Assembly (NCBI GenBank): GCA_016722505.1 | Contig: JADKJH010000001.1 | Location: forward strand, 682,001-746,000 | DNA: 64,000 nt | Direction: 5' to 3' | Source: Holophagaceae bacterium | GTDB taxonomy: Bacteria > Acidobacteriota > Holophagae > Holophagales > Holophagaceae | Part shown: positions 7,104 through 16,393 of the stretch, piece after piece | How the letters are laid out: each line of letters begins with the position of its first letter | Numbering within the stretch: the first letter of the stretch is position 1 | The notes under the pieces: generated by a model | Seen by the model: the letters and a program-made list of their open reading frames with translations, nothing else | Database searches by the model: none | Told to the model about the DNA's origin: nothing | Translations under genes and position numbers: made by a program

Positions 7104-9692
7104 ATGTCCTCCACCCGTTTACGCCACACAGCCCTGATGCTGGTGAGCCTTTCCATCTTCGCCCAATCCCCCGCCCCCACACCGCAAGCACCGGTGGGGC
7201 CCAATGGCCAAGGCGCCGCCCCGCGACCCGCCGTGCTAGCCGACACCGAACCCAAGCCCTATGACAAAATCATCACCTCCGAATTCAAGACCCAGGCTGG
7301 GTTGTTCAAGGTCCATCAGCATAAGGGCAAGCTCTATTTCGAGATCCCGAAGGCCGATCTCGGCAAGGAGTTGCTGCTGGTAGCCACGGCTGTGAAAACG
7401 CCCTCTGGCGTGGACCACGCGGGCAAGGAGGTCAACGACGATGTGGTGCGCTGGATCTTAAAAGAGAACAAGGTCTTCCTCACCCAGGTCTCCCACGCCG
7501 TAGTTTCAGATCCTGCAAAGCCTATCGCCGCCGCGGTGGCCAATTCCAACCAGGACGCGATCCTCATGAGCTTCCCCGTGGAGGCTTTCGCCAAAGATGG
7601 ATCGCCGGTCATCGAAGTCAGCAAACTGTTCACCAACGAGGTGGGCGAATTCAGCGCGCGTGCCCTTCTCAGCGCCCTCACGGTGGATGTGAGCCGTAGT
7701 TTCGTGGAACAGGCGAAAGCCTTCCCCGGCAATGTCCAGGTGGATGCGGTTCAAACCTACACCATGAGCGCCTTCCCGCCAGGAACGCCTGTCATTCCAG
7801 GGATGCCAAGCCTTCCGCCGAAAAGTGGCTCGGTGAAAGTGGCCTATTCATTCGTCGCTCTTCCGGAAAAGCCCATGATGCCGAGGCTCATGGATGACCG
7901 GGTGGGCTACTTCTCCGTGCGCAACGTGGACTACGGACGGGACGAGCACGAAGCCAAGCGGCGCAGCTACATCACCCGCTGGAAACTCGAGAAGAAGGAT
8001 CCGAACGCTGCTCTCAGCGAACCGATCAAACCCATCGTCTGGTACATCGACAGCGCCACGCCCACGCAGTGGGTGCCGTATATCAAGAAAGGCGTAGAGG
8101 CATGGAACGTGGCCTTCGAGGCCGCGGGCTTCAAGAACGCAGTGCAGGCGCGGAGCTTCCCGACGAAGGAGCAGGATCCCCAATTCGATCCCGCGGATAT
8201 GCGCTACTCCATCATCCGCTGGGTCCCCTCGCCCATCGCCAACGCCTACGGCCCGCACATCAGCGATCCCCGCAGCGGCGAGATCCTGAACGCCGACATC
8301 ATCATGTACCACAACATCCTGCAGCTCCAGCGGGACTGGTATTTCACGCAGGTGGGGCCGCTGGATCCCCGCGCGCAGACACTGCCGTTGCCCGACGATC
8401 TCATGGGCGAACTTGTGGCCTACGTCGTCACCCACGAATGCGGCCATTCCCTGGGGTTTCCCCACAACATGAAATCCAGTTCCGAATATCCCCTGGAAAA
8501 GATCCGCGACAAGGAATGGCTCGCCAAGATGGGACACGTGGCGACCTTGATGGATTACTGCCGCTTCAACTATGTGGCGCAGCCCGAGGACCGCATCGAT
8601 CCCAAATTGCTGATCCCGAAGATCGGCCCCTACGACACTTTCGCGGTGCAATGGGGTTACACGCCCATCAAGGACGCCAAGACGCCCGATGAGGAGAAGG
8701 CCGCGCTGGATGCCTGGGCGCTCAGGCAGGACAAGGAACCTTGGCTTCGCTTCTCAACGCCTGGGGCCTTTGGTTCCGATCCCGGCGAGAACACCGAAGC
8801 TGTGGGTGACGCCGATGCCGTGGCCGCCACCGCGCTCGGCACCAAAAACCTTCAGCGCGTTGCCGATATGTTGCTCAAGGTCTCCGAAAAACCTGGCGAT
8901 GACCTTGAAACGCTCAGCCATCTGTACACCGCCACATGGGGCCAGTGGACCCGCGAGTTGAACCATGTGGCGGTCATCGTGGGCGGCTACGACGCCCAGA
9001 CCAAGCACGGCGGCCAATCCGGCGCGGTCTTCACACCCGTTTCAAAGACTCGCCAGCAACAGGCGGTGAAATATCTGAACGCTGCGATCCTGCAAACCCC
9101 TGACTGGTTGCTCAAGCCTGAAATCCTCAGCCGCATCGAACCGAACAGCGGCTCTGCGCGCCTCCTGGGTGCTCAGAAAAGCGTGTTGCGGAACCTGATG
9201 GACCGCAGCCGGTTGGGCCGTCTGCAGGAACAAGAGTCCGCCCAAGGCGACAAAGCCTACAAGCTCGGTGAACTCCTGGCGGATTTGCGAAGCGGGATTT
9301 TCACAGAACTGTCTTCCACCAAACCCAACATCGACGCCCACCGCCGAGATCTGCAACGGGCTTACCTGGAGCTGCTCAACGAGCGCATCAATCAGGCTGC
9401 GCCTGCCGCTTCCATTTTCTCCGGCCGGGGTCTCCCGAGTCCAAATTCGCAGGACGACCAGCGCGGCGCCATCCGGGCAGAACTGAAGTCACTGCAAGCG
9501 CAGCTTTCAGCCAGGCTGCCCACGGCCAAAGGCGCTTCAAAAGCACATCTTGAAGACCTGAAAGATCAGATCACAAAAATCCTCGATCCCAGATTCGCCG
9601 CCACAAGTTCACCCAGCGCTAATCCCTTCAGCCGCACAGGCGCGCACGACGAAGACACCTGCTGGCCTGCCATTGACACGGTTTTTGAGTAG
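7104..9692 (+). CDS. Secreted zinc-dependent metalloprotease (DUF5117/DUF4953 type)
   Basis: The 862-residue protein opens with a short hydrophobic signal peptide (residues 6-20) and a Pro-rich linker. The zinc site is THECGHSLGFPHN near residue 443, an HExxHxxGxxHN metzincin-like motif. The upstream segments (GYFSVRNVDYG and KRRSYITRWKLEKKDP) belong to the DUF5117/DUF4953 family of large exported metalloproteases of Bacteroidota and Acidobacteriota. The region after the zinc site contains the MDYCRFNYVAQPEDR segment, consistent with a Met-turn analogue. The C-terminal 150 residues look helical and charged. The substrate is unknown; the protein is likely periplasmic or extracellular. No operon partner. 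Confidence 0.85.
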   Translation: MSSTRLRHTALMLVSLSIFAQSPAPTPQAPVGPNGQGAAPRPAVLADTEPKPYDKIITSEFKTQAGLFKVHQHKGKLYFEIPKADLGKELLLVATAVKTPSGVDHAGKEVNDDVVRWILKENKVFLTQVSHAVVSDPAKPIAAAVANSNQDAILMSFPVEAFAKDGSPVIEVSKLFTNEVGEFSARALLSALTVDVSRSFVEQAKAFPGNVQVDAVQTYTMSAFPPGTPVIPGMPSLPPKSGSVKVAYSFVALPEKPMMPRLMDDRVGYFSVRNVDYGRDEHEAKRRSYITRWKLEKKDPNAALSEPIKPIVWYIDSATPTQWVPYIKKGVEAWNVAFEAAGFKNAVQARSFPTKEQDPQFDPADMRYSIIRWVPSPIANAYGPHISDPRSGEILNADIIMYHNILQLQRDWYFTQVGPLDPRAQTLPLPDDLMGELVAYVVTHECGHSLGFPHNMKSSSEYPLEKIRDKEWLAKMGHVATLMDYCRFNYVAQPEDRIDPKLLIPKIGPYDTFAVQWGYTPIKDAKTPDEEKAALDAWALRQDKEPWLRFSTPGAFGSDPGENTEAVGDADAVAATALGTKNLQRVADMLLKVSEKPGDDLETLSHLYTATWGQWTRELNHVAVIVGGYDAQTKHGGQSGAVFTPVSKTRQQQAVKYLNAAILQTPDWLLKPEILSRIEPNSGSARLLGAQKSVLRNLMDRSRLGRLQEQESAQGDKAYKLGELLADLRSGIFTELSSTKPNIDAHRRDLQRAYLELLNERINQAAPAASIFSGRGLPSPNSQDDQRGAIRAELKSLQAQLSARLPTAKGASKAHLEDLKDQITKILDPRFAATSSPSANPFSRTGAHDEDTCWPAIDTVFE

Positions 9693-9762
9693 GGCCTCAC
9701 GGAAATAAGCTTGAATTCTGTATTGGCGCTCACATAGATCGAGCCATTTGGCCAACTGATGG

Positions 9763-11406
9763 CTAGGGATTCACATGGATGACGCCTGTCATCCCTAGTC
9801 CACAGTGGGGCTGGCAGAAGAAGTGCACATCCCCTGCGGCCACGGGTGTGAAAGTGATTTCAAAGCCTGCGCTTTGGACACCGCTGTCCAGTTGGCCGCT
9901 GGGGGTGCATGGGTTGCCGAGCACCATGCTGTGGCCGCTGCTGGCCCAATGGAAGGTGACGGTCATCCCAACTTGCACCGTGAGCGAACTGGGAACAAAC
10001 ATCAGTCCCCCCTGCCCGACCTGAATGGTGTTGGATGCGGGAATCGCCTGGGCGGTAGCCACAAGGCTGTGGGCCGCGTTCATGGTGATGGAGCCCGCGG
10101 CCGCCACAGGGCTTCCATCCAAAAGCACGGCCAGATTGTTGAATCCTGCCTGGGCCGCATAGCTATAAGGAACCACACTGCCCTGGACGAAACTTCCCCC
10201 GTTGGTTGGCGTTCCCGCCACACCATTGCCAAGGTTCACGCCGAGGGCAAAGAAGACAGGGGGCACAGCGCTGAAATTGGCGGTAAGCGCATAATCCTGG
10301 GACACATTGTTAAGGGTGAGCGGATTGGAGCTGCTGGCGGTGAAGCCATTGCCCGTCCAGTTCACAAAGGAGAAGCCGCTATCAGGAATAGCTGTCACAG
10401 GCGTTGTGCTGCCCCCATTGGCCACAGTCTGGTCGGTGAAACCAGCAACATCACCACCCGACCCGGCAGTGAAGGTCACCCTGCGTTGGATCACAGATGC
10501 GGTGACGGCAAGGGTATGGGCACCATTCATGGCAACTGTTCCGCTGGCGGAGACTGGGCTTCCATCCAACAGAACCTGCAAGCTGGTGAAACCTGGTTGC
10601 GGGGTATATGCGTAATTCACAACAGTGCCCGCGGCAATGGCTGTAGTCGCTGCAGGAGAGCCGGTGGTTCCGGTGCCCAAATTCACGGTGAGCGTGAAGG
10701 TGGGCACATTCACCAGCAGAGTCGCAGTGTTGCTGGTGGCCGAGCCCACTACATTCGTGGCGGTGCAACGGAATTGAAGATTGTTCATCGTGTTGCTGGT
10801 GGGCCCCGTTTGAAAGCTCGTACCGATGGAGCCTGCTTGATCCGTCCATTGTGTGCCGTTGAAGCTGGTTTGCCATTGGTAAGCAGCCGCTGGATTGGCG
10901 TCGGCCAAAACATTGAAGGTGGCAGGATTTGGCGAACTTACGACCTGAGCTGTGGGCTGAAGCGTGAATGCGGGAGCCCATTGCACGGCTAGGGTCGCAG
11001 CGTTGGATGCAGCGGTACCCGCGACATTGCTGGCCTTGGCCCGAAACTGGGCCGCATGATCTCCCTTGGCTGGAGTGAAATTAAACGTGGCGCCAGTGGC
11101 GCCGCTGATGCTGCTCCAATTGTTGCCATCGCTGCTCCGCTCCCACTGGAAAGCCGGGATCGGATTACCGCTGGCTGACACGGCAAAGGAGGCGGATTGT
11201 CCCAAATTGACAGTGGTTCCAGCTGGCTGGCCCGTGATAGCCGGCGCGACATTAGGATCCCCACCTCCCCCGGGAGCTGTATATCCTCCGCCTCCGCCTC
11301 CTCCACCACCACAGCCAAGGATCACGAATCCAAGGACGAATGCGGCCAAGGAGTGAGGGAATGAAATCCATTTGATTGGACGCACGTTCACGGAACCCTC
11401 GCTCAT
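9763..11406 (-). CDS. Large lipoprotein: Ig-like and InlB-like repeats ending in a plastocyanin-like copper domain
   Basis: The 547-residue protein has a hydrophobic leader ending in LGCGGGG, a lipobox with Cys about residue 32. Next come two Ig-like domains (about residues 55-230, each with the APxITxQPA/AFTLQPTA start), then three repeat modules in which the first and third are clear copies (LTVNLGTGTTGSP and LGVNLGNGVAGTP) and the second is an InlB-B-like repeat (SGFSFVNWTGNGF). The last 90 residues form a cupredoxin with GHSMVLG and FFCQPHCGLGMTG, giving His, Cys, His and Met copper ligands. I infer an outer-membrane or periplasmic electron carrier on a long stalk. It starts 10 bases after the stop of the smaller paralogue at 11417. 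Confidence 0.8.
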   Translation of the reverse strand: MSEGSVNVRPIKWISFPHSLAAFVLGFVILGCGGGGGGGGGYTAPGGGGDPNVAPAITGQPAGTTVNLGQSASFAVSASGNPIPAFQWERSSDGNNWSSISGATGATFNFTPAKGDHAAQFRAKASNVAGTAASNAATLAVQWAPAFTLQPTAQVVSSPNPATFNVLADANPAAAYQWQTSFNGTQWTDQAGSIGTSFQTGPTSNTMNNLQFRCTATNVVGSATSNTATLLVNVPTFTLTVNLGTGTTGSPAATTAIAAGTVVNYAYTPQPGFTSLQVLLDGSPVSASGTVAMNGAHTLAVTASVIQRRVTFTAGSGGDVAGFTDQTVANGGSTTPVTAIPDSGFSFVNWTGNGFTASSSNPLTLNNVSQDYALTANFSAVPPVFFALGVNLGNGVAGTPTNGGSFVQGSVVPYSYAAQAGFNNLAVLLDGSPVAAAGSITMNAAHSLVATAQAIPASNTIQVGQGGLMFVPSSLTVQVGMTVTFHWASSGHSMVLGNPCTPSGQLDSGVQSAGFEITFTPVAAGDVHFFCQPHCGLGMTGVIHVNP

Positions 11407-11416
11407 TGGAAATGTC

Positions 11417-11833
11417 TCACTGGGTGACGTGGATAACGCCGGTCATGCCCAACCCACAGTGGGGCTGGCAGTAAAAGGGCACGTCCCCGGGCACGTTAGG
11501 CATGGTCACGTCTGCTGAAAAACCCGCGCTATGAATCCCCGTGTCCAATGTGATGGGACCTCCAGGCGTGCAGGCTGTCCCCACCACTACGCTGTGGCCA
11601 CCAGCCGCCCAGGAAAAAGTGACCTTGGACCCAACCTTGGCGGTGAGGTTGGCAGGTGAGAAAAGGAAGCCACCGGACCCCACCGAGATGACGTTGCCTG
11701 CCGGAGGAGGATTCGATGAAGTCGAAGAACTAGAACCTCCGCCACCGCAAGACAGCAACAGGAGCGCCGTCGAAGCCAGAAGCCAGACTCTCGGAGAAAT
11801 CGCCGGGACAGGGTTATTGAAGCGGCTCTGCAT
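11417..11833 (-). CDS. Plastocyanin-like copper-binding lipoprotein
   Basis: The 138-residue protein starts at MQSRFNNP behind a CAGGAG ribosome binding site; an in-frame ATG ten codons upstream is less likely. The leader ends in LLLLSCGGGG (lipobox Cys). After a Ser/Pro linker one cupredoxin domain follows, with GHSVVVG and FYCQPHCGLGMTG supplying type-1 copper ligands. The domain is nearly the same as the C-terminal domain of the larger gene 10 bases downstream, so the pair is a duplication within one operon. The likely role is periplasmic electron transfer, perhaps to a copper enzyme or terminal oxidase; this is inference. Confidence 0.8.
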   Translation of the reverse strand: MQSRFNNPVPAISPRVWLLASTALLLLSCGGGGSSSSTSSNPPPAGNVISVGSGGFLFSPANLTAKVGSKVTFSWAAGGHSVVVGTACTPGGPITLDTGIHSAGFSADVTMPNVPGDVPFYCQPHCGLGMTGVIHVTQ

Positions 11834-11998
11834 GGAAACTCCTGGGTTAGGTAGCTCCAACATGGCAGTTCCGCTAAGTCGGGAAAGGTCCGGTCAAAAG
11901 ATACGGACCCATCCGGGCCACCCTACTGCTTGACTGAGACCCTGGATCCAGGAATGGTTGGATGAAATGAACCTTCCACTCTCAACCACAGGAGCGCT

Positions 11999-13477
11999 AT
12001 GGCGCAGTGGGACTTGGCCATCCAGTTGGACCGTGAGCGAGAGGAGACACTCTATCTCCAGATCGCGTCAGCCATTCGGGATGGCATCCGGAAAGGGCGT
12101 TTCCGCCCAGGCGATGCGCTTCCAGGAACGCGCGCGCTGGCCGAATTGCTGGGGGTGAACCGCAACACGGCGCTCACCGCGTATCGCGAATTGTCCGCCG
12201 AGGGTTGGGTCATCAGCGAGCCGGACCGGGGTACCTTCGTGGCCCCCAACCCACCCGTAGACCTCGAGCAGACCTCCACGATCGCCGCCGTGGACTCCGG
12301 TTCATGGACCAGCCCCACCCCCATGACCGAACCATTCTTCCAGCCACCAGCCATCGACCGCGATGGATTCCAACTTCTGCCTGATCTCGCGGATGTGCGG
12401 CTGGCCCCGACCGGGAGCATCCACCGGGCCTACGGCCGAGTGCTGCGCCTCCAGCAGCAACGCGCCCTCCAACCCAGCTGGGATCCACGGGGCCATCTGC
12501 AATTGCGGACTTCGCTCTGCCAGATGCTGCGGGACCTGCGCGGCATCAACCTGGAACCGGGGAATCTGGTGCTCACACGGGGCCTCATGGGTACGCTCCA
12601 TTTGGCTTCGAAGGGCCTTTTCGCTTCGGGCGATGCGGTGATCGTGGAATCACCCGGAGCCTTCCGTCTGGTGGAATCATTCCGTTCCGCGGGCGCGCGC
12701 TTGATGTCGGTGCCGGTGGATTCAGGCGGCATGGACCTGGATGCGCTGGAGGACCTGCTCAAACGGGAAACAGTCCGCCTTATCTGTGTGAGCGCCAGTC
12801 CCCAGTATCCGACCCATGCGGTCATGGGGATTGAAAACCGGCGGCGCCTTCTGGCGCTCGCAAAGGCCCATGGAGCGCGGATCCTGGAGTTGGATCTCAG
12901 CCTCGGATTCCACACTGAAAATTCTCCAGCCCCAGCCCTGGCAAGCGAAGACACAGAAGGCCTGGTTTTCTATGCAGCCACCTTGGATCAGATTCTCGCG
13001 CCTGGTTTGCAGGTTGGTTTTATCGCGGGTCCGAGCCCCGAAATCAAGACCATGGCCAAGTATCGCCAACTCATAGACTGGCCCGGCAACCAGCTGCATG
13101 AAGCTGCGCTAGAAGAACTTTTCCGGGATGGGGAGATCCAGCGTCACCTCCGCCGCATCCGCCGCATCACTGACGAGCGTCGCGAAACCATGGTGGACCG
13201 CCTGCTGCTGCATCTGCATCCCTTCGTCCGAGTGGAAGATCCTCATGAAGGCCTGTCTCTCTGGGTAAACGTCCGGGAGCCCCACCTGCTGGATGCCTGG
13301 GCGGACCGCTGCGCCACCAAGGGCGTTGTTTTCTACACCGGCCAGCTCTACGAGTTCCATCACCAGCCGCTTCCCTTCATCTGCATGGGCTTCGCCGCCC
13401 ACGACCTGGAAGAACAGAACCAAGCCTGCGAACGCATGGCCGAAGCGCTTAAAGAGGTGCGGGCAAGAAAGCCTTGA
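11999..13477 (+). CDS. MocR-type (GntR HTH plus aminotransferase-like) transcriptional regulator
   Basis: The 492-residue protein begins behind a CAGGAG ribosome binding site. Residues 1-80 are a GntR winged helix (LYLQIASAIRDGIRKGRF, LPGTRALAELLGVNRNTALTA). Residues 110-490 resemble fold-type I PLP aminotransferases. In the usual PLP-lysine region the sequence reads FYAATLDQILAPGLQVGFIAG; active MocR/PdxR domains have S-x-S-K here, and no lysine is visible at that site, so PLP binding as a Schiff base may be lost. It lies between copper-lipoprotein genes on the opposite strand and may regulate them; this is inferred from position only. Confidence 0.8.
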   Translation: MAQWDLAIQLDREREETLYLQIASAIRDGIRKGRFRPGDALPGTRALAELLGVNRNTALTAYRELSAEGWVISEPDRGTFVAPNPPVDLEQTSTIAAVDSGSWTSPTPMTEPFFQPPAIDRDGFQLLPDLADVRLAPTGSIHRAYGRVLRLQQQRALQPSWDPRGHLQLRTSLCQMLRDLRGINLEPGNLVLTRGLMGTLHLASKGLFASGDAVIVESPGAFRLVESFRSAGARLMSVPVDSGGMDLDALEDLLKRETVRLICVSASPQYPTHAVMGIENRRRLLALAKAHGARILELDLSLGFHTENSPAPALASEDTEGLVFYAATLDQILAPGLQVGFIAGPSPEIKTMAKYRQLIDWPGNQLHEAALEELFRDGEIQRHLRRIRRITDERRETMVDRLLLHLHPFVRVEDPHEGLSLWVNVREPHLLDAWADRCATKGVVFYTGQLYEFHHQPLPFICMGFAAHDLEEQNQACERMAEALKEVRARKP

Positions 13478-13494
13478 CGCAGAACCGCCGCGCA

Positions 13495-13938
13495 TTATTG
13501 AACAGTGATGGTGCCCTTCATGTTCGCCCCGCAGTGGACCCCGCAAAAGAAGGGGTAAGTGCCAGGCGTATTGAAAGTGTGGGTCAAGGTGAAGCCTGCG
13601 TCCTTCATGCCGCCGCTGCTGAACTTGGCATCCGGACTGCAACCAGGACCTGATTCGAGGGAATGTCCGTTGCTCTGCCACACCCATGTGACCGTCGCTC
13701 CAGCAGCGATCGTCAAATTGGCCGGAGAAAAGGAAAGAAGAGGGGTACCTACATCACCGTAACCGCCACCACCTCCGCTCGTGCCTCCCACGTAGAAAGT
13801 ATTTGTCGGCGGAGGGGGCGGTGGTGGTGGCGTTGTGGATGCTGAGCCTCCGCCGCCTCCGCCACCGCATGACAGAAGGAGTGCCGCCGCGATTGCCTGA
13901 GCGCCGAAACGGAGAGATAGGGACGAAAGACTGGACAT
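13495..13938 (-). CDS. Third plastocyanin-like lipoprotein
   Basis: The 147-residue product starts at MSSLSSLSL after a clear AGGAGG ribosome binding site. A longer in-frame start at 14094 is unsupported. The leader ends in LLLSCGGGG (lipobox Cys), then a linker with a run of eight prolines, then a cupredoxin domain with GHSLESG and FFCGVHCGANMKG as copper-ligand region. The Met is present in MKG, but the ligand loop differs from the QPHCGLGMTG of the two paralogues at 9763 and 11417, so it is a more distant copy. It is convergent with the MocR gene (17-base gap). Confidence 0.8.
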   Translation of the reverse strand: MSSLSSLSLRFGAQAIAAALLLSCGGGGGGGSASTTPPPPPPPPTNTFYVGGTSGGGGGYGDVGTPLLSFSPANLTIAAGATVTWVWQSNGHSLESGPGCSPDAKFSSGGMKDAGFTLTHTFNTPGTYPFFCGVHCGANMKGTITVQ

Positions 13939-14101
13939 GGATCCTCCTTGGTTGAGCTGTATCCACAACCATGGCGCTGCTTCGGAAGCGTGAAAGGTCC
14001 GGTCGCAAGATTCCGGGCCATCCGGTTCAGCAAAATCCTTTGGCATTGGGTCGCGGACGAGCCTTCTCGTCTGGGCTCCACCTTGCATATACACTCAGCG
14101 G

Positions 14102-15472
14102 GTGAAACAGATCTCCTTCCAGACGGTTCGCAATGCGGGGAAAAGCGCCTGGCTCATAGCCCTCGCACTGATCCTGGGGGCGACCTTTCTGGTCTACTTC
14201 AATGCCTTTTCGGGAACGTTCCAATACGACGATTACAATGTGATCGTAGACAACCCGCGAGTCCACAGCCTGGCTGAATGGCTTCGAAATCTTGGAAGCA
14301 TCAGACCCGTTCTCAAACTCAGTTATGCGTTGAATTGGGTCTTTGGGACCGGGCCTTGGGGATTTCACTTCGTGAATCTGACCATTCACAGCGCCAATGG
14401 GCTATTGGCTTTCGCATTCCTCAAACGTTTCACACCGAACGGGAAAGACGCAGAATGGATGGCCCTCGCCGCTGCCGTTATCTTTGTGGTGCATCCAGCC
14501 CAGACCGAAGCCGTCACCTATATTTGCGGACGCTCCACATCCCTGTTCACGCTGTTCTACCTTGCCAGCGCGGTGGCCTACCTTCAAGGCAGGGAACAAG
14601 GCTCACGGGCCTGGAATCTACTGTCGGTCCTATTGTTCCTGCTGGCCTGTTTGACGAAGGAAACAGCCCTGACCCTGCCCTTTGCCCTGCTGCTTTGGGA
14701 GCGTGCCGCGAAGCCATGGAAGGGCCTGAAAGCATCCCTGCGCGCGACCTCCGCGCATTGGACCCTGTTTTGCGTAATATGCATTTTATTTGCATTGCTG
14801 CCAGTCCAACGAGCGCTTCTGGCGGCCAGTTTCTCGACCCGCAGCGTACCAATGAATCTGCTGAACCAGGTCCAAGCCCAGGGCTACCTTCTGGAAATCT
14901 GGTGCTGGCCCGCGCATTTGAATATTGATCCCTTGCTGCCAGTGGCCACACGCCTGACCTGGGCCATCACGGGTAAGGCCGCGCTACTGCTGAGCCTGCT
15001 GAGCCTGGGCCTTTTCTCGCTGCGTTCAAGGCCTTGGCTGGGTTTCGGGTTGCTGTGGTTCTTCCTGCATCTGGTCCCCACCAACTCCTTCATTCCCCGC
15101 CTCGATCTGGTGAACGACCGCCAGCTCTACTTGCCAAGTCTGGGACTCGCTTTCGCGTTGATGGGCGTGGCAAGAGCTGGATTCCGCCGATTCGATGTGG
15201 GTGATAAATGGGCTACTGCTTGCTTGCTGCTGCTCCTCCTGCCGCTCGGCGTGCGCACCATCCTGCGCAACCGCGATTACCGGACTGAAATCACGTTATG
15301 GCGCAGCAGCGTGGAGGAAGCTCCGCGGAACCCGCGGGCCTACAACAACCTGGGCTACGCCTACCTCCTTGAACGCGACAAAGAGCAGGCCCGGAAGGCT
15401 TTTGAAGCCGCACTGGCATTGGATCCAGCCTATGGCAAAGCCAGGGGTAATCTCGAAACGATCAACCGATAA
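14102..15472 (+). CDS. Multi-pass membrane protein with C-terminal TPR (TMTC/PMT-like)
   Basis: The 456-residue protein starts at GTG. After a first membrane helix comes FQYDDYNVIVDNPRV, an acidic luminal-type loop like the D-D motif of GT-C glycosyltransferases, then about nine more hydrophobic helices with the HPAQTEAVTYICGRS segment, a hallmark of TMTC-like O-mannosyltransferases and related bacterial TPR proteins. The last 80 residues carry two TPR units (NPRAYNNLGYAYLLERDKEQ). I infer a lipid-linked sugar transferase acting on the periplasmic face; donor and acceptor are unknown. No clear ribosome binding site is seen. Confidence 0.65.
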   Translation: MKQISFQTVRNAGKSAWLIALALILGATFLVYFNAFSGTFQYDDYNVIVDNPRVHSLAEWLRNLGSIRPVLKLSYALNWVFGTGPWGFHFVNLTIHSANGLLAFAFLKRFTPNGKDAEWMALAAAVIFVVHPAQTEAVTYICGRSTSLFTLFYLASAVAYLQGREQGSRAWNLLSVLLFLLACLTKETALTLPFALLLWERAAKPWKGLKASLRATSAHWTLFCVICILFALLPVQRALLAASFSTRSVPMNLLNQVQAQGYLLEIWCWPAHLNIDPLLPVATRLTWAITGKAALLLSLLSLGLFSLRSRPWLGFGLLWFFLHLVPTNSFIPRLDLVNDRQLYLPSLGLAFALMGVARAGFRRFDVGDKWATACLLLLLLPLGVRTILRNRDYRTEITLWRSSVEEAPRNPRAYNNLGYAYLLERDKEQARKAFEAALALDPAYGKARGNLETINR

Positions 15473-15590
15473 GGGATGCGCCAGCATCGCTTTCAGAGCC
15501 ACCTTCCCCGCTGGGCGTCCCCCTACCTAAACCAGGTGGATCGAAGTACCGTATCTCACAGCAAAGCAATGAAAAGCCTAGGGGGAAACT

Positions 15591-16292
15591 ATGCCTTCAC
15601 TCCAGAAGCGTGCGAGAGTCGCGGGTTGGCTGTATTTCATACTCGTGGTCCTTGGGGTCATGAACCTCATCTACATCCCCGGCAAGCTCATCGTGAAGGG
15701 AAATGCGGCTGCCACGGCCCAGAAGATCCTCGCCTCCGAATCGCTCTTCCGGTTCAGCATCGCGAGCTCGCTCGTTTCCGTGGTCGTTTTTGTCTTCCTC
15801 GTCCTGGCGCTCTACCGCCTGTTCAAGGAGATGGACCAGCCGCTCGCTATGCTCATGGTCATCCTGGTGCTGGTCCAAGTCCCCATCGGCTTCATGGACG
15901 GGGCGATCCAGCTCGTGGTCCTGCTGCTCGTGCGCGGCGCGGAGTTCCTGTCCGTGTTCGACCAGCCGCACCGGGAAGCCCTGGCCATGCTGCTCCTCAA
16001 TTTGAGTACCCAGATGGCGCTCGTTTCAGAGATTTTCTGGGGGCTCTGGCTTTTCCCCCTTGGGTTGCTGACCTTCCGTTCGGGCTTCCTGCCCCGATTC
16101 CTGGGCGTCTGGCTGATCATCAACGGCGTCGCCTACGTAGCCACGAGCTTCGTCGGGATGATGACTCCCCAGCACATGGATTTCGTCTCCAAGGTCACCT
16201 TCCCCGCCCTCCTTGGTGAACTCGTCTTCATGCTCTGGCTGGTGATCCGTGGTGCCAGGCCGAAGCAACTGGCCGACCCATCCTTGGCCTAG
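15591..16292 (+). CDS. DUF4386 family membrane protein
   Basis: The 233-residue protein has six or so hydrophobic helices. The start RARVAGWLYFILVVLGV and the later FWGLWLFPLGLLTFRSGFLPRFLGVWLI segments match DUF4386, a family of small integral membrane proteins of unknown function. A purine-rich site precedes the ATG. It is not closely linked to the upstream GT-C gene (118-base gap). Confidence 0.75.
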   Translation: MPSLQKRARVAGWLYFILVVLGVMNLIYIPGKLIVKGNAAATAQKILASESLFRFSIASSLVSVVVFVFLVLALYRLFKEMDQPLAMLMVILVLVQVPIGFMDGAIQLVVLLLVRGAEFLSVFDQPHREALAMLLLNLSTQMALVSEIFWGLWLFPLGLLTFRSGFLPRFLGVWLIINGVAYVATSFVGMMTPQHMDFVSKVTFPALLGELVFMLWLVIRGARPKQLADPSLA

Positions 16293-16350
16293 GCGGGGAA
16301 GAACCGTAACGCCCTGGTAGGCCCGCACGCCAAGAAATCCACCGGCAACT

Positions 16351-16374
16351 AAAGAGCCCCAGATGGGGCCCTTT
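16351..16374. terminator. Hairpin between convergent DUF4386 and aconitase genes
   Basis: GCCCC at 16356-16360 pairs with GGGGC at 16365-16369 around a 4-base loop, extended by AAAG/CTTT with one mismatch. It sits between two converging genes and could end transcription from both sides, though the U-tracts are short. Confidence 0.45.
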
Positions 16375-16393
16375 CTGGCGATAAAGGAATTGA

